64,000 nt of DNA, from NCBI GenBank assembly GCA_030280995.1, contig JASXTE010000007.1, forward strand, positions 10,879,001 through 10,943,000, in the 5' to 3' direction. The DNA is from Hemileia vastatrix. Taxonomy: Eukaryota; Basidiomycota; Pucciniomycetes; Pucciniales; Zaghouaniaceae. The position numbers were made by a program, and so were the translations under genes. The notes beneath the pieces are model-generated. The model did no database searches, was not told where the DNA came from, and worked only from the letters and a program-made list of their open reading frames with translations. Below are positions 1 through 9,216 of this stretch, in pieces (the first letter of the stretch is position 1; each line of letters opens with the position of its first letter).

Positions 1-46
1 ATATGTCTCCAAAAATATCCATAAAATCTTGAGCATCATTGAAATT

Positions 47-438
47 CAGTTTAAAGTCTTGAAGGACTAACAGCTCCAATATAAAATCTTTAATGACAGT
101 CTTGAAATTTAGCCAGTTTAAAGTCTTGGAGGACTAACGGCTCCAAAATTTGTATAAAACCCTTAAGGAAAGTCTTGAACAGTAGCCAGTTTAAAGTCTT
201 GGAGGACTAACAGATCCAAAATATGTGTAAAAAAAAACCTTAAAGAATGTCTTGAACAGTAGCCAGTTTAAAGTCTTGGAGGACTAACAGATCCAAAATA
301 TGTATAAAAAACCTTAAAGAACGTCTTGCACAGTAGCCAGTTTAAAGTCTTGGAGGACTAACAGCTCCAAAATTCGAAAAAAAAACTTAAAGAACATCTT
401 GAACAGTAGCCAGTTTAAAGTCTTGGAGGACTAACAGA
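47..438 (-). repeat. Six-copy ~73-bp tandem repeat with hairpin core
   Basis: Six copies of a unit whose core reads CAGTTTAAAGTCTTGGAGGA begin at 47, 114, 187, 264, 338 and 411, so spacing is 67-77 bp. Each core contains AGTC...GACT, which can fold into a small hairpin. The array lies in the 3' non-coding part of A1. The reverse complement of the core matches hairpin repeats at 22855-23280 in A2, so the motif is a family trait and not a chance satellite. Confidence 0.9.
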
Positions 439-633
439 TGTCTTGAAGTAAAATCCCATAGGTATTGAGTTCCCCTAGACCCTGTTTCCTGTCTAATCTA
501 AATGAATAAAACTAAAAAGAATGAAAACTAAAAAAATAAAACTGAGAAATATAATAATTTTGATTTAATTAATTAATTTTTTTATTTTATTATTTTATTT
601 TTATTTTTATATAATTATTTTATTTTTATTTTA

Positions 634-665
<32 letters not shown>

Positions 666-863
666 TTTATTTATTTATTTTTAATTTTAATTTTGTTTTT
701 AATTTAAAATAAAAGATTTTAGAAAAGATAGTTTTGATATAAAAGTTAAATTTTAATTTTTAAAGAAAGATAAAAAAAAGTAATAATAATAAAAAAATTT
801 CAAAATAAAATTTTTAAAAGATGCCCCCCGGCCATTTGATGAGCCGTACCCTCGACATCATAC
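439..863. other. AT-rich non-coding part of A1
   Basis: No coding region. 550-690 is a run of TTTTATTTA-like low complexity. Nothing else is recognisable up to the stem-loop at 864. Confidence 0.7.
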
Positions 864-889
864 CCACATCCAAGTGCAACTTGATGTGG
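864..889 (-). other. Conserved stem-loop M3 (A1 copy)
   Basis: A 26-nt near-palindrome with CCACATC at one end and GATGTGG at the other. Homologous copies in A2 lie at 20124-20148 and 20287-20312, each followed in element sense by a conserved GCTCATCAA block. The inner stem is AAG/CTT here and AGG/CCT in the first A2 copy, a paired change that keeps the fold. Function unknown. Confidence 0.65.
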
Positions 890-963
890 TTACACAATTT
901 TGAGAAATTGGAAAGAAAGAAAATAAATGAAAGTTTTTAGAAGATAATTTTTATAATGATGAT

Positions 964-1013
964 CACTGGGTGGGCTCCCTCCAATTTATAAAAATGATTA
1001 GAGACCACCAGTG
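964..1013 (-). other. Conserved stem-loop M2 (A1 copy)
   Basis: The ends CACTGGGTGGGCTC and GAGACCACCAGTG pair around an AT-rich loop. The A2 homologue is at 19891-19940, in the same order relative to M1 and M3. Function unknown. Confidence 0.55.
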
Positions 1014-1237
1014 AGAATCACCTTTACAATAATTCATAATATATATTAAAGAAAAGAAATCACATCTAACATAAAAAAAAATCAAAAACAAAATAAAATA
1101 AAAAAAATCTTGAATCCGGCGTTGAGAACGGTGTCTCTTGATTTGTTCCAGTTTATAGTCTTAGTGGAATTCCTATAATTAAAGGACAAAGCCAGGATTC
1201 AACTAGAAACAGGGAAAATTTTGGAAACGAACATTAT

Positions 1238-1278
1238 GGGGTAATTGTGTATAGAGCAGCCAGCCCATCAATTACCCC
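1238..1278 (-). other. Conserved stem-loop M1 (A1 copy)
   Basis: A perfect 10-bp stem GGGGTAATTG/CAATTACCCC encloses a 21-nt loop containing, in element sense, GGCTGGCTGCTC. Three homologous copies occur in A2 (19449, 19705, 23044). In the first A2 copy the TTG/CAA end of the stem reads CTG/CAG, a compensatory change. On the element-sense strand it follows a G-rich block (GTGTGGGGG) that could be mistaken for a polypurine tract; the A2 copies show it is internal to the element. Confidence 0.7.
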
Positions 1279-1493
1279 CACACTTGCCAATATTAAATTA
1301 AGAAGGTTACCCTGTGAAAACTTCTTCCAATAAATTTTTAAAATTTTCCAACACTATCTTCACCCATATTTTAAGAATTTTAAATTTCGAAAATTTCAAA
1401 GAAGGTCTTCTTGAATTTTGTTAAGTTTCATAATAGTTTCGTCGACCATATACAGTGTAACAATAGTAAAGTATTTTGATAAAAAAAAAGAAG

Positions 1494-1660
1494 ATAGTTT
1501 ATCCTCGTTGCGGAGGTCGTCATAAAAATTTTTTAAATGTCATAGTTTATCCTCATTGCAGAGGAATCCATAAAATTTTGTTGATATCATAGTTTATCCT
1601 CATTGCGGAGGTCATCATAAAATTTAAGAAATTTCATAGTCTATCCTCATTGCGGAGGAA
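1494..1660 (-). repeat. Four-copy 47-48-bp tandem hairpin repeat
   Basis: Units starting ATAGTTTATCCTC... begin at 1494, 1542, 1589 and 1636. Each has CCTC, a 6-nt loop and GAGG. The last copy overlaps the 3' end of the A1 integrase gene. The same core recurs inside the A1 coding region at 3292, 3349, 5350, 5461 and 5500. Confidence 0.85.
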
Positions 1661-4600
1661 GACTTCGGCACTCCTGGTGCCTCTAGGATAGAACCTTTTC
1701 ACTTGATCGGCTGCTACCCTCTTCTTCAATACTACTCCATCCAACTCTTCTAGCACATATGAACCGCCAGAAACTTGCTCCTTAACTTTATACGTTCCAT
1801 TCCACCTATCTGCAAACATTTTTCCCCACTGACTTTCCAAACTCCTATTATACACCAAGACCATATCACCTGGGTTCAAAGGTTTCCTTAATCAATGTGC
1901 CAACCGCTCATCCCAATATCTGACTGATTGATTTTGGATCTTCATCATCCGCAAATATGCCTTTTCTAAATATTCTTCTTTCTTTTCTAGCTGCATCATT
2001 CTTGCACACAATAATTCTTCAGTAGTTTTGACCGTGTCCCAGTCAACTCCAAGATATGATTCAGCTTCTGAATCAACCGGTAAAACTCCTTTTTGTCCAA
2101 AAACAAGTTCATAAGGTGAAAATCTGGTTGTCCTTTTGGCAGTGACTCGATCAGAAAATAAAACTAAAGGTAAATAGTGCCTCCACTTTTCGGAACTTGT
2201 CCCACACATTTTAACTAAAGCATCCTTAATAACCTGATGCCCTCTTTCAACCATGCCTTCAGCTTCAGGATAATATGGGGTTGCTACCCTAACCTTTGAT
2301 CCAACTTTCAATACGGCCTCTTTAAACTCTGTCCCAAATTCAGGACCTCCATCTACTGTCACCAACTTCATCACCCCATACCTATATACCCAATTATTCA
2401 AAAATATTCTGCCACATTTTTGGCATTTAAATTAATAAGAGGTGCTGCCTCTACCCAACCAGAAAAATCATCTCTGGCCACAATTAAATATTTATACCAT
2501 CCCTCTTTTATATGAACGGCATCTAAAATAACTCTTCCAAAGAGCGTATATTCACCGGTCGCCCGTCCAGGTTCTTTTGGCCTTAAATAACTTCGTCTTT
2601 GACATTCTTCGCATGACTGAACCCACTGTTTAACAGCCATCTTCATGCCAGGCCACCAAAATCGATCAGAAATTCTTCTAAACGTTTCTCCAACGCCTCT
2701 ATGCCCGAGATCTTCATGCAGTGATTTCAAAACTAATTCTTGCCCCTTCTGTTGAGTTATAACTACTTGAGGATTTGGATACTTTCTCCTCATTAAACGT
2801 CGACCAGATAGGTAAAACGTAGATGACTTCCTCTTGATAGCCCCCCATTCATTGTCTTCACAATCTTCTGGCCTCTCTAAAGTCAAAAAATATTTGACTA
2901 ACAAAAAATAAAAACCAGTCTGACCCCAGACTTCATCTTGAAAATCGATTAATATAACATCAATAGGGACTTCTCTATCACCAATATCACCTGCACATGA
3001 ATGAGCCAATAATTGTTGACCCCTAAATAAATATTTAATCGAGCTATGTTGACGTTTTTCTTCTGAACCTTTGGATCCTTCGTAAACCGTATTCGAAAAT
3101 ACCTCTTTCTCTTTATCCACCTTTTTATTTAAATTCTCTAATTCTCCAACATATACACCATTCCTTAACTTACTACTATCCCACACCACCAATCCATCTT
3201 CCTCTACATACACTACATCATCTTCTACCTCCTCTCTGCCGAATTTATCTACACCTTTTCCAACACCTTTATTAACATAAAAACTATTTTCCAGTTTATC
3301 CTCTTGGTGGAGGTCATCATCACCATAATCTAAACACAATAGTCCTGCCAGTTTAACCTCATGAGGGAGGTATGGAAAGTCTTCAGCTCTTTTGGTGCTG
3401 GCTTTGATAATAGGTAGATCTTAATCGAACTCTTCTGAGTCTGAATCTTCTTCAGTGGGTGGTCTCCTTGATAAACCATCTGGCATAGTAAAAGTTTTGC
3501 CAGGCTTATGAACTAAATCAAACGAAAAATGTTCAATAAAAGCTACCCATCTCGTCATGGGTGCGTTTGGTAAACTTGGGGAATTAATCATCTGGATTAA
3601 CGATTTTGCATCCACTTGCAACTCAAAATGTTGCCCCCACAAAATATGCTGAAGTTTCTTCAGTATTTTCGCCACACCACATAATTCCAATTTTGGTTGA
3701 GAATATCTTGATTCGACCTCAGTAAATACTACAGATTCATACCTAACTGGCCTGATGTAACCAGCTTTATCCATCTGAGACAAAACCGCCCCAGCTACAA
3801 CCTGACTTGAATCAACTGCTAAATAAATTCTGCCAGCATCTTTTCCATAATCCAACTTGTGCAGGACTAAATCCTTCCCTACAACCTCCTTCAACTTCAC
3901 AAACGCCTTCTCACACTCTTCATCCCACTCCCAGTCTGCATCCTTTCTCGTTAACCGTCTCAATGGAGCTGCCAATGAAGAAAAGTCCTTGATAAACATT
4001 CTAACATATACACAAACGCCTAAAAACCCTCTAACTTCGGTCGTATTCTTGGGTCTTGGCCAGGACTGAACTTTGTTAACTTTCTTCTTGGACATAATCC
4101 TACCCTCTCTACATACCACATGGCCTAATATTTCTAAGGCTGGCACACAACAGGAAAATTTTGAACCTGAAATAGTTAAACCAGCCTCTTCAATTCGAAA
4201 CAAGATTCTTTCTAATGTAATTGCAAACTCCCAAATGAATTTGCGTATCCCGGGATTCTCTTCCAACACCTGGTTATCATAGTCGGTTGTTGGTCCCTTA
4301 ATTCCTCCATCATCTATAAAGATTCCAGCATATTGTGGAATTTCATCTTGAAGGATCCAAGCCATCTGAGCTTGATAAACTGCAACCAAATTTGTTGCTC
4401 CTTGAGGTAATCTTGTTAACTGTAAACGTCCTAGTGGTGTATCAAATGTAGTTAGAGGCCTTGAGTCTGGATGTAACTCTCTTTCATCATATCCACCCAT
4501 AATATCTCCCAAACCATAACACACTCTCCCTGCAAACGCTTCAACAAACTCCTCAGCACTAGGCGGTATCCCAGCATCCTTTATTGTAACCCTATTTAAT

Positions 4601-5568
4601 TCCCTAAGATCATGAACAACTCTAAGCTTGCCATTCGGTTTCTTGATACAAAATACCAGACTAGAATAACTTGACGTTGATTGCTCATACAGTCCAGTGC
4701 GTATCCGTTCTCTGAAAACTTCAATATAGGCTTCTTTTAATGCAGCTGAAATAGGAATCGGTTTCTTCTGCCACAGTTCATGACATACCACAGGAATCTT
4801 GTAAGGCTCCCCATAGGAATGCTTCAACACACCCCTCTCCTCTTCTACAAAAGCAATGGACTTCTCTCGTTTGACCATCACATCCAACAACAACTTCTTC
4901 TCTTCTCCAGACAACCAGCCATCAGGTCCAAAATTAACAACACCCAGCCTCTCAAAAGTGATTCTTGACGTCTCAGAAAATTCAGGCGGATTCTTTACCA
5001 AGGGACTTTCATAAGGATTTATTGATAACCTTGGTCTTCTCAAAGGTGGATTTAATTCAGCAGGTAGCGGTTCATTAATAGGTCAAACTTTATTTGCTAC
5101 TTTCTTATATTTGGCTGCGTCCACATCTAAATAAACTTGAGGTAAAACATTTTCTTTTGTATCGCCATTAAAAATTTCATCAAATGAATCTTCTTCATTG
5201 CCAGAATTGGAATAAGAAAAATTAGAAAAATATTTTATTTCATTATTAAATTTTACCCTTTTTTCCTTTCCCTCGTCTAATTTATAAACAGATTTTCCAA
5301 CACCTTTGCTTCCCTTATCCAACAGTAAATCGCCCGTAAAGAAAGTTGGCAGTTTAACCTCTTGCTGGAGGACCGGAAATGAATTTTCACAAAAATTATT
5401 TTTTTGAGTTTTAATTATACTGAGATTTTTAATCAGATTTTGATGTGATTTTTGCATTTTACCCTCTTGCTGGAGGTGCGGAATAGAAGGAGATAATTGC
5501 AGTTTAACCTCTTGCTGGAGGTCATAAAACATACCCTTCCAACCTTTATCCAACCTAATTTGGCCCAT
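1634..5568 (-). pseudogene. A1 pol: reverse transcriptase-RNase H-integrase, broken
   Basis: One ancestral reading frame runs from 5568 to about 2400, with stops at 5083 (Arg to TGA by comparison with A2) and 3421 (Glu to TAA). A frameshift in a T run near 2400 and a TGA near 1882 break the integrase end. Domains in order: a linker with repeated L-Q-Q-E-V-K-L peptides (5568-5300); reverse transcriptase with F-I-D-D at 4309-4314; RNase H with conserved D, E, D and a final P-D-G-L-S-R (about 3840-3440); a spacer also present in A2; integrase with an H-X4-H...C-X2-C zinc finger (about 2720-2600), the D of V-D-G-G-P-E-F-G and the E of Y-P-E-A-E-G; and a W-N-G-T-Y-K-V module near the end (1800). 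It would encode polyprotein enzymes for cDNA synthesis and integration, but is dead as it stands. Confidence 0.88.
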
Positions 5569-5819
5569 TTTGCTTTTTCACCATTTTTAAATTTAATAGA
5601 AAAACAGGGTAAATCCAATAAACATATAGAAAATTCCATAACGTATTTGCACTCCAAAGTAATATTAACAGAAAATAATTGAGAATCCACTTGAATTATC
5701 TCCAAGTGAGCTGACCTATTGCAATCCGGGATCTCATCCTGAGGAGACATTACAACATTAGAGTGATCAGCCCCTGCTACCCCAAAAAATGAGGGCATCC
5801 ATCCCTTTCCAACAAACAT
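5433..5819 (-). CDS. Small accessory ORF between gag-pro and pol in A1
   Basis: An open frame of 128 codons overlaps the 3' end of gag-pro by 42 bp in another frame and overlaps the start of the pol frame. A2 has the counterpart at 15097-15381, sharing S-P-Q-D-E, C-(N/S)-R-S-A and L-E-I-x-Q-V-D. Between A1 and A2 many codons differ only at the third position (Ile, Pro, Cys and Gln codons around 5700), which suggests the peptide was selected. No known domain is recognised. It could be a separate small protein or a segment of a frameshifted gag-pol polyprotein. Confidence 0.5.
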   Translation of the reverse strand: MFVGKGWMPSFFGVAGADHSNVVMSPQDEIPDCNRSAHLEIIQVDSQLFSVNITLECKYVMEFSICLLDLPCFSIKFKNGEKAKWAKLGWIKVGRVCFMTSSKRLNCNYLLLFRTSSKRVKCKNHIKI

Positions 5820-8377
5820 AATTCACCAGAAGCTGTCCGTTTTATATGCCGCTTCTTGGTGCAAACACAACACTGGCACAGAGTAGTAATACCTGGCCGT
5901 GTTTCCCAACCTTCATCTCCAGGAGGCGCTAACCGCATATGTAACCTCCGCATATCTTCACCAGTGATCTCCAAACTAATCCCCATGCCAGCTTGATACC
6001 CTATCCTGGCCTCAAAATCCATCAAAAAAGGACCCCCAAGAACAGTTTTGACTGCTCCTCTGGCCACATAAAAGTGAACCTTACCAACAGATCCACCAAT
6101 GCCTAACCTGACATGCTCAGCTGTACCCATCAGCTCTGTTGCATGCCCTCCAATACCTCTGAGGTTTCCCCCAGTCCCACTTTTAATTGGCAAGACTATA
6201 CTTGTCGCTTGCTCCAATGAAATTAAATTAATTTGAGACCCTGAATTGACCAAGGCCTTTACTTCTTTACCGTTAAGAGTTACCACCAGGTAACCCAGGG
6301 GAGCGGAAAAATGTGTATCTACATCTTCCCCAAACTTTTCAGCATTTTCACAAATATATTCCACCTCTCCAGTGGAAACCCGACGCCTTGTCAAATGCTT
6401 CTTTTGCTTTTCAGCAAGCGCCGGACTAATCGTAAATAACTCCCCCAAAGATAAGGGAATCTGCAGTTGATTCACCCTATTCAAAACTGCGTCCATCGCA
6501 TTAGCTTGACCAGAAACTACTGGCCGCTCATACTGGACCTTTGATTTAACAACCTTGGCCCTGGGTACCTCTTGAGGTCCAACCGAGCCATCTTCACCCC
6601 CCATAATAACATCTTCACTTTCTATAACCCTAACTCCGTCACCAGCTTCTTGCACTAATCCTGATCCATCGCTAGTCCTTCTTACACCCTCCATTGGGAT
6701 GGGACCACTAAAACTTGGTCTGGGTAGAGACGCCAACGGTACGTCCTCCTCAGAATCCGAATCATCCTCTGGCATAGGCTCACCATTTAAATCAAACTTG
6801 CCATAACTAGGGGGCCCCATATCAGCAATCCCCTTCTGCATTTTATATAATTCGTCCTTAGAGTAAGGGTTCAATTTGTTGGCGGCAGTTTGAGCACTAG
6901 AATTTTTGTCCTTAGAGTAAGGGTTCACTTTGTTATTGGCCTTGCCAGGATTAGCCCTCAATTGGCTCTGAATGCTACTCTTTGCCTTAGTAGCAGCTGC
7001 TTTTCTAGCAGCATTAACATCATATTCGCCAGCCATACAGCTACCCTCCACCTGGGCAACCGTCGCCAGCTCTAAACCACCAAAAGAAGTAGAAAATGTG
7101 GCTTTACTGACCTCTTTCTCTTTACCTTTGTCAGCTTTTCCACCATTACCATTACCATTTTTGCCACCCTTGGCATTAACATCTTCATCCGTCACCTCTT
7201 CAAATCTGGCTCTCCTTTCAGCTGTTAAACTTCTTCTGAACAAATCAGAAGGAGACTGTCCATCACTGGGCTTGATGAACGAACCATCAGGAAATTTATA
7301 AACTTTACCATCAAATAAAACTCGCCCAGCATCCATATCCTTATCAAGAGCAAAACAAACTGTTGCTCTGTGCCCTCTCCTATTACAATAGGAGCACACC
7401 TTTGGCTCATCGTAGCCACCTCTATATCCATTACCACCATTTCTCCCATTGCCTGGGAAGCGGTTACCATTATTATTGCCATTATAATTTCGACGTTCAT
7501 AACCTCTGGACTGATAAGAAGTTGACGTCGACGAAGAAGCAATTGGGGCCTTGTTAGCCTTCTGGGTCTCTTGAACAAATATTTTTAATTGTTTAGTTAA
7601 ATCGGCCAAATGATCGACCATCTTATTATCTACATTGCCCTCAACTTTAGCAGCAGGTAATCCCATTTGAGCCTTCTTGGCCTCCTGGGCTTTGACCATA
7701 ATATCGTTGTTTTCGGCCAAACCTTCGCTGACCTTGCTAACATATTGAGTGCATGACTCTTGATATTTGTCCAATGCTAACAACTTGAGATGGGCCTGAA
7801 TGTTCTCTTTGATAACCTCCAGAGCCGGCAGTTTCTGCTCACCATTAGGCAGTTCCTTTATCAAATCTTTTCTTGAAAGATCCTTCAAGACGTCCATTCG
7901 AATATCCCTGCTGCATGCTGTCCAAAACAAATCTTTTGCTTGATTCTCTTGCACTAACTCATCCACCAATATGAGATATTCCACCACTTCATCAAACTGA
8001 ACACAGAGCTTTTTGAAGTCAGCCATAGAAGAAACTCCACCTTTTGCTTGCCAGTCTCCAACAATTTTATTGAGGTCCATCATAGTAAACCTAACACCCC
8101 ATCTATCAACCATAGCTTTAGAAAGCTTAACTCAATCCTTGTCCTTAAATGCCTGCATAGCAATAACCTCTTTTTCCACCTCCCTATCAGCAATAAAAAA
8201 CCTAACTTGCTTCACCATATCCACATGAGAAGCACCATCAACAGCAGCAGCAGCTTCATACCTGCTAATGAACCATTTAACCTCCTCCCCATCAAACTTT
8301 GGGCCGTCCCAAGAAACAATTCTAACTGAGGGAGTAAGAGGGTTAGAAGATCCAGAATTAACAGCAGAAGAAGACAT
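5777..8377 (-). pseudogene. A1 gag-protease, broken by one stop and a lost catalytic Asp
   Basis: From ATG 8377 the frame runs about 867 codons to 5777 with a single in-frame TGA at 8134-8132, where A2 has TGG (Trp). The N-terminal half is the capsid-like gag region. A C-X2-C-X4-H-X4-C zinc knuckle lies at 7397-7356, flanked by Gly/Asn/Arg-rich sequence that probably binds RNA. A long polar linker follows. Near residue 711 is the aspartic protease motif, but the catalytic triplet reads N-S-G (6247-6245) where A2 has D-S-G, so this protease should be inactive. The start is chosen because the N-terminus aligns with A2 from there and the leader precedes it. Confidence 0.88.
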
Positions 8378-8529
8378 CCCAATAAGTAATGAAAAGCGTT
8401 AACAATCAATAAAATAACAAGCCTCTTGCAGGCCAATAACAAAAATCCAATTAGAGTTCCAGAAAATAAGCCTCTTGCAGGCTAATAACTTTCTTGATCC
8501 AAGTAAGTCTTTAAAGAAAGCTAGAGAAA
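8378..8529 (-). other. A1 leader with two hairpin repeats
   Basis: Non-coding stretch between the primer binding site and gag. The 13-mer GCCTCTTGCAGGC (stem GCCT/AGGC) occurs at 8421-8433 and 8470-8482, 49 bp apart. It resembles the hairpin motif seen elsewhere in A1. Confidence 0.6.
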
Positions 8530-8551
8530 TCGAACCCCACGTTGGGCGCCA
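8530..8551 (-). promoter_or_regulatory. A1 primer binding site, tRNA-Lys(CUU) type
   Basis: On the minus strand the site starts TGGCGCCCAACGTGGGG, the classical complement of the 3' end of tRNA-Lys(CUU). The match extends 22 nt into the T-loop. It sits 2-3 nt inside the inferred LTR end at 8554, the normal place for priming minus-strand DNA. Confidence 0.85.
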
Positions 8552-8553
8552 AC

Positions 8554-9060
8554 TATGGTAAGGTAAACTCTTACAGTCACCTTGCTGTAAGCAGAATCCG
8601 GAGAAGATATGTGGATTTAGCTGAAAACCCCGTCCTTCCAACAAAAAATAACAAAATGGGAATTCTAAATCACTAAGCTAACCAGTCTACTTGGATCTGA
8701 TTGATAAAAATAATGAAACTCTAAAATATTTAACGCTTACTGAGATTTAAAGAAAGTGGCTGTTGAGAAAGAAATACTGAATACAACAATTAAGGTGTAC
8801 CAGTGAAAGATCTGAAAAGATTGACTTTTATGTTTTTATAATAATTTGAATTTTTATGAGACAGCAATAATCAAGTCCCAGTGATGAAGACCTTTCTAAA
8901 GATACCCTGTATGAAGTGTGATTTAACTTGTTGAGTAGTATTTCTAAAATGTTATATAAAATATAAAGTTATAAGGGTATTACAATTTATTTAATTTGTT
9001 GAGTAATAAAAAATGAGACCGTGGTGGTTAAAGATTAAGCTGTATGCTGTATCCCCCCTC
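8554..9060 (-). mobile_element. A1 5' LTR (outer boundary uncertain)
   Basis: The LTR must start immediately outside the primer binding site, with TGGTAAGG on the plus strand (CCA at the LTR end in element sense). No second copy is in the window, so the outer end is a guess; it may extend beyond 9060. A TATAAAA on the minus strand at 8840-8834 could be the promoter. No similarity to the A2 LTR is visible. Confidence 0.45.
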
Positions 9061-9114
9061 TCAATTTCGAGTTTGAGAGGTGCTTAAGTATTCCTAGTCA
9101 CGTGCCTAAGTTTT

Positions 9115-9216
9115 CCCCTCCAGAGCTCTCCCAGAGTCAATCCGGAGCCCGTACAGAGTCCGTACGGAGTCGAAGCGGATTCCGTACGGTGTCCGTCCGG
9201 ACTTCCGGACTCAATT
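9115..9216. repeat. GC-rich cluster of CCGTACGG / TCCGGA words
   Basis: In otherwise AT-rich DNA, about 100 bp is packed with variants of the palindrome TCCGTACGGA and of GTCCGGACTTCCGGAC. At least four CCGTAC/GTACGG words occur in 60 bp. No coding frame. It could be a degenerate satellite or part of an LTR. Confidence 0.6.

Larger units (their letters stand above)
1..8553 (-). mobile_element. Ty3/gypsy retrotransposon A1, internal region, truncated at window edge
   Basis: Reading the minus strand from 8553 down, the order is tRNA-type primer binding site, hairpin-bearing leader, gag-protease, small accessory ORF, reverse transcriptase, RNase H, integrase, then a long non-coding 3' region that runs off the left edge. 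Gene order (integrase after RNase H) and the F-I-D-D RT box place it in Ty3/gypsy. It is homologous over its whole length to A2 (11543-43846) but diverged, and I see no similarity between their LTRs. In A2 the 3' non-coding region is about 4.7 kb, so A1's 3' LTR probably lies outside the window. All main genes carry stops or frameshifts, so A1 is not autonomous. Confidence 0.9.

Noticed and set aside
1237..1295. GTGTGGGGG followed by TGATGGG as polypurine tract and LTR start of A1
   Set aside because: The same block occurs three times in A2 well upstream of its real 3' LTR (23996), so it is an internal structured motif.
8530..8551. tRNA-Lys gene fragment (plus strand ends in GCGCCA)
   Set aside because: Only the 3' end is present, with CCA, which nuclear genes do not encode; it is the primer binding site of A1.
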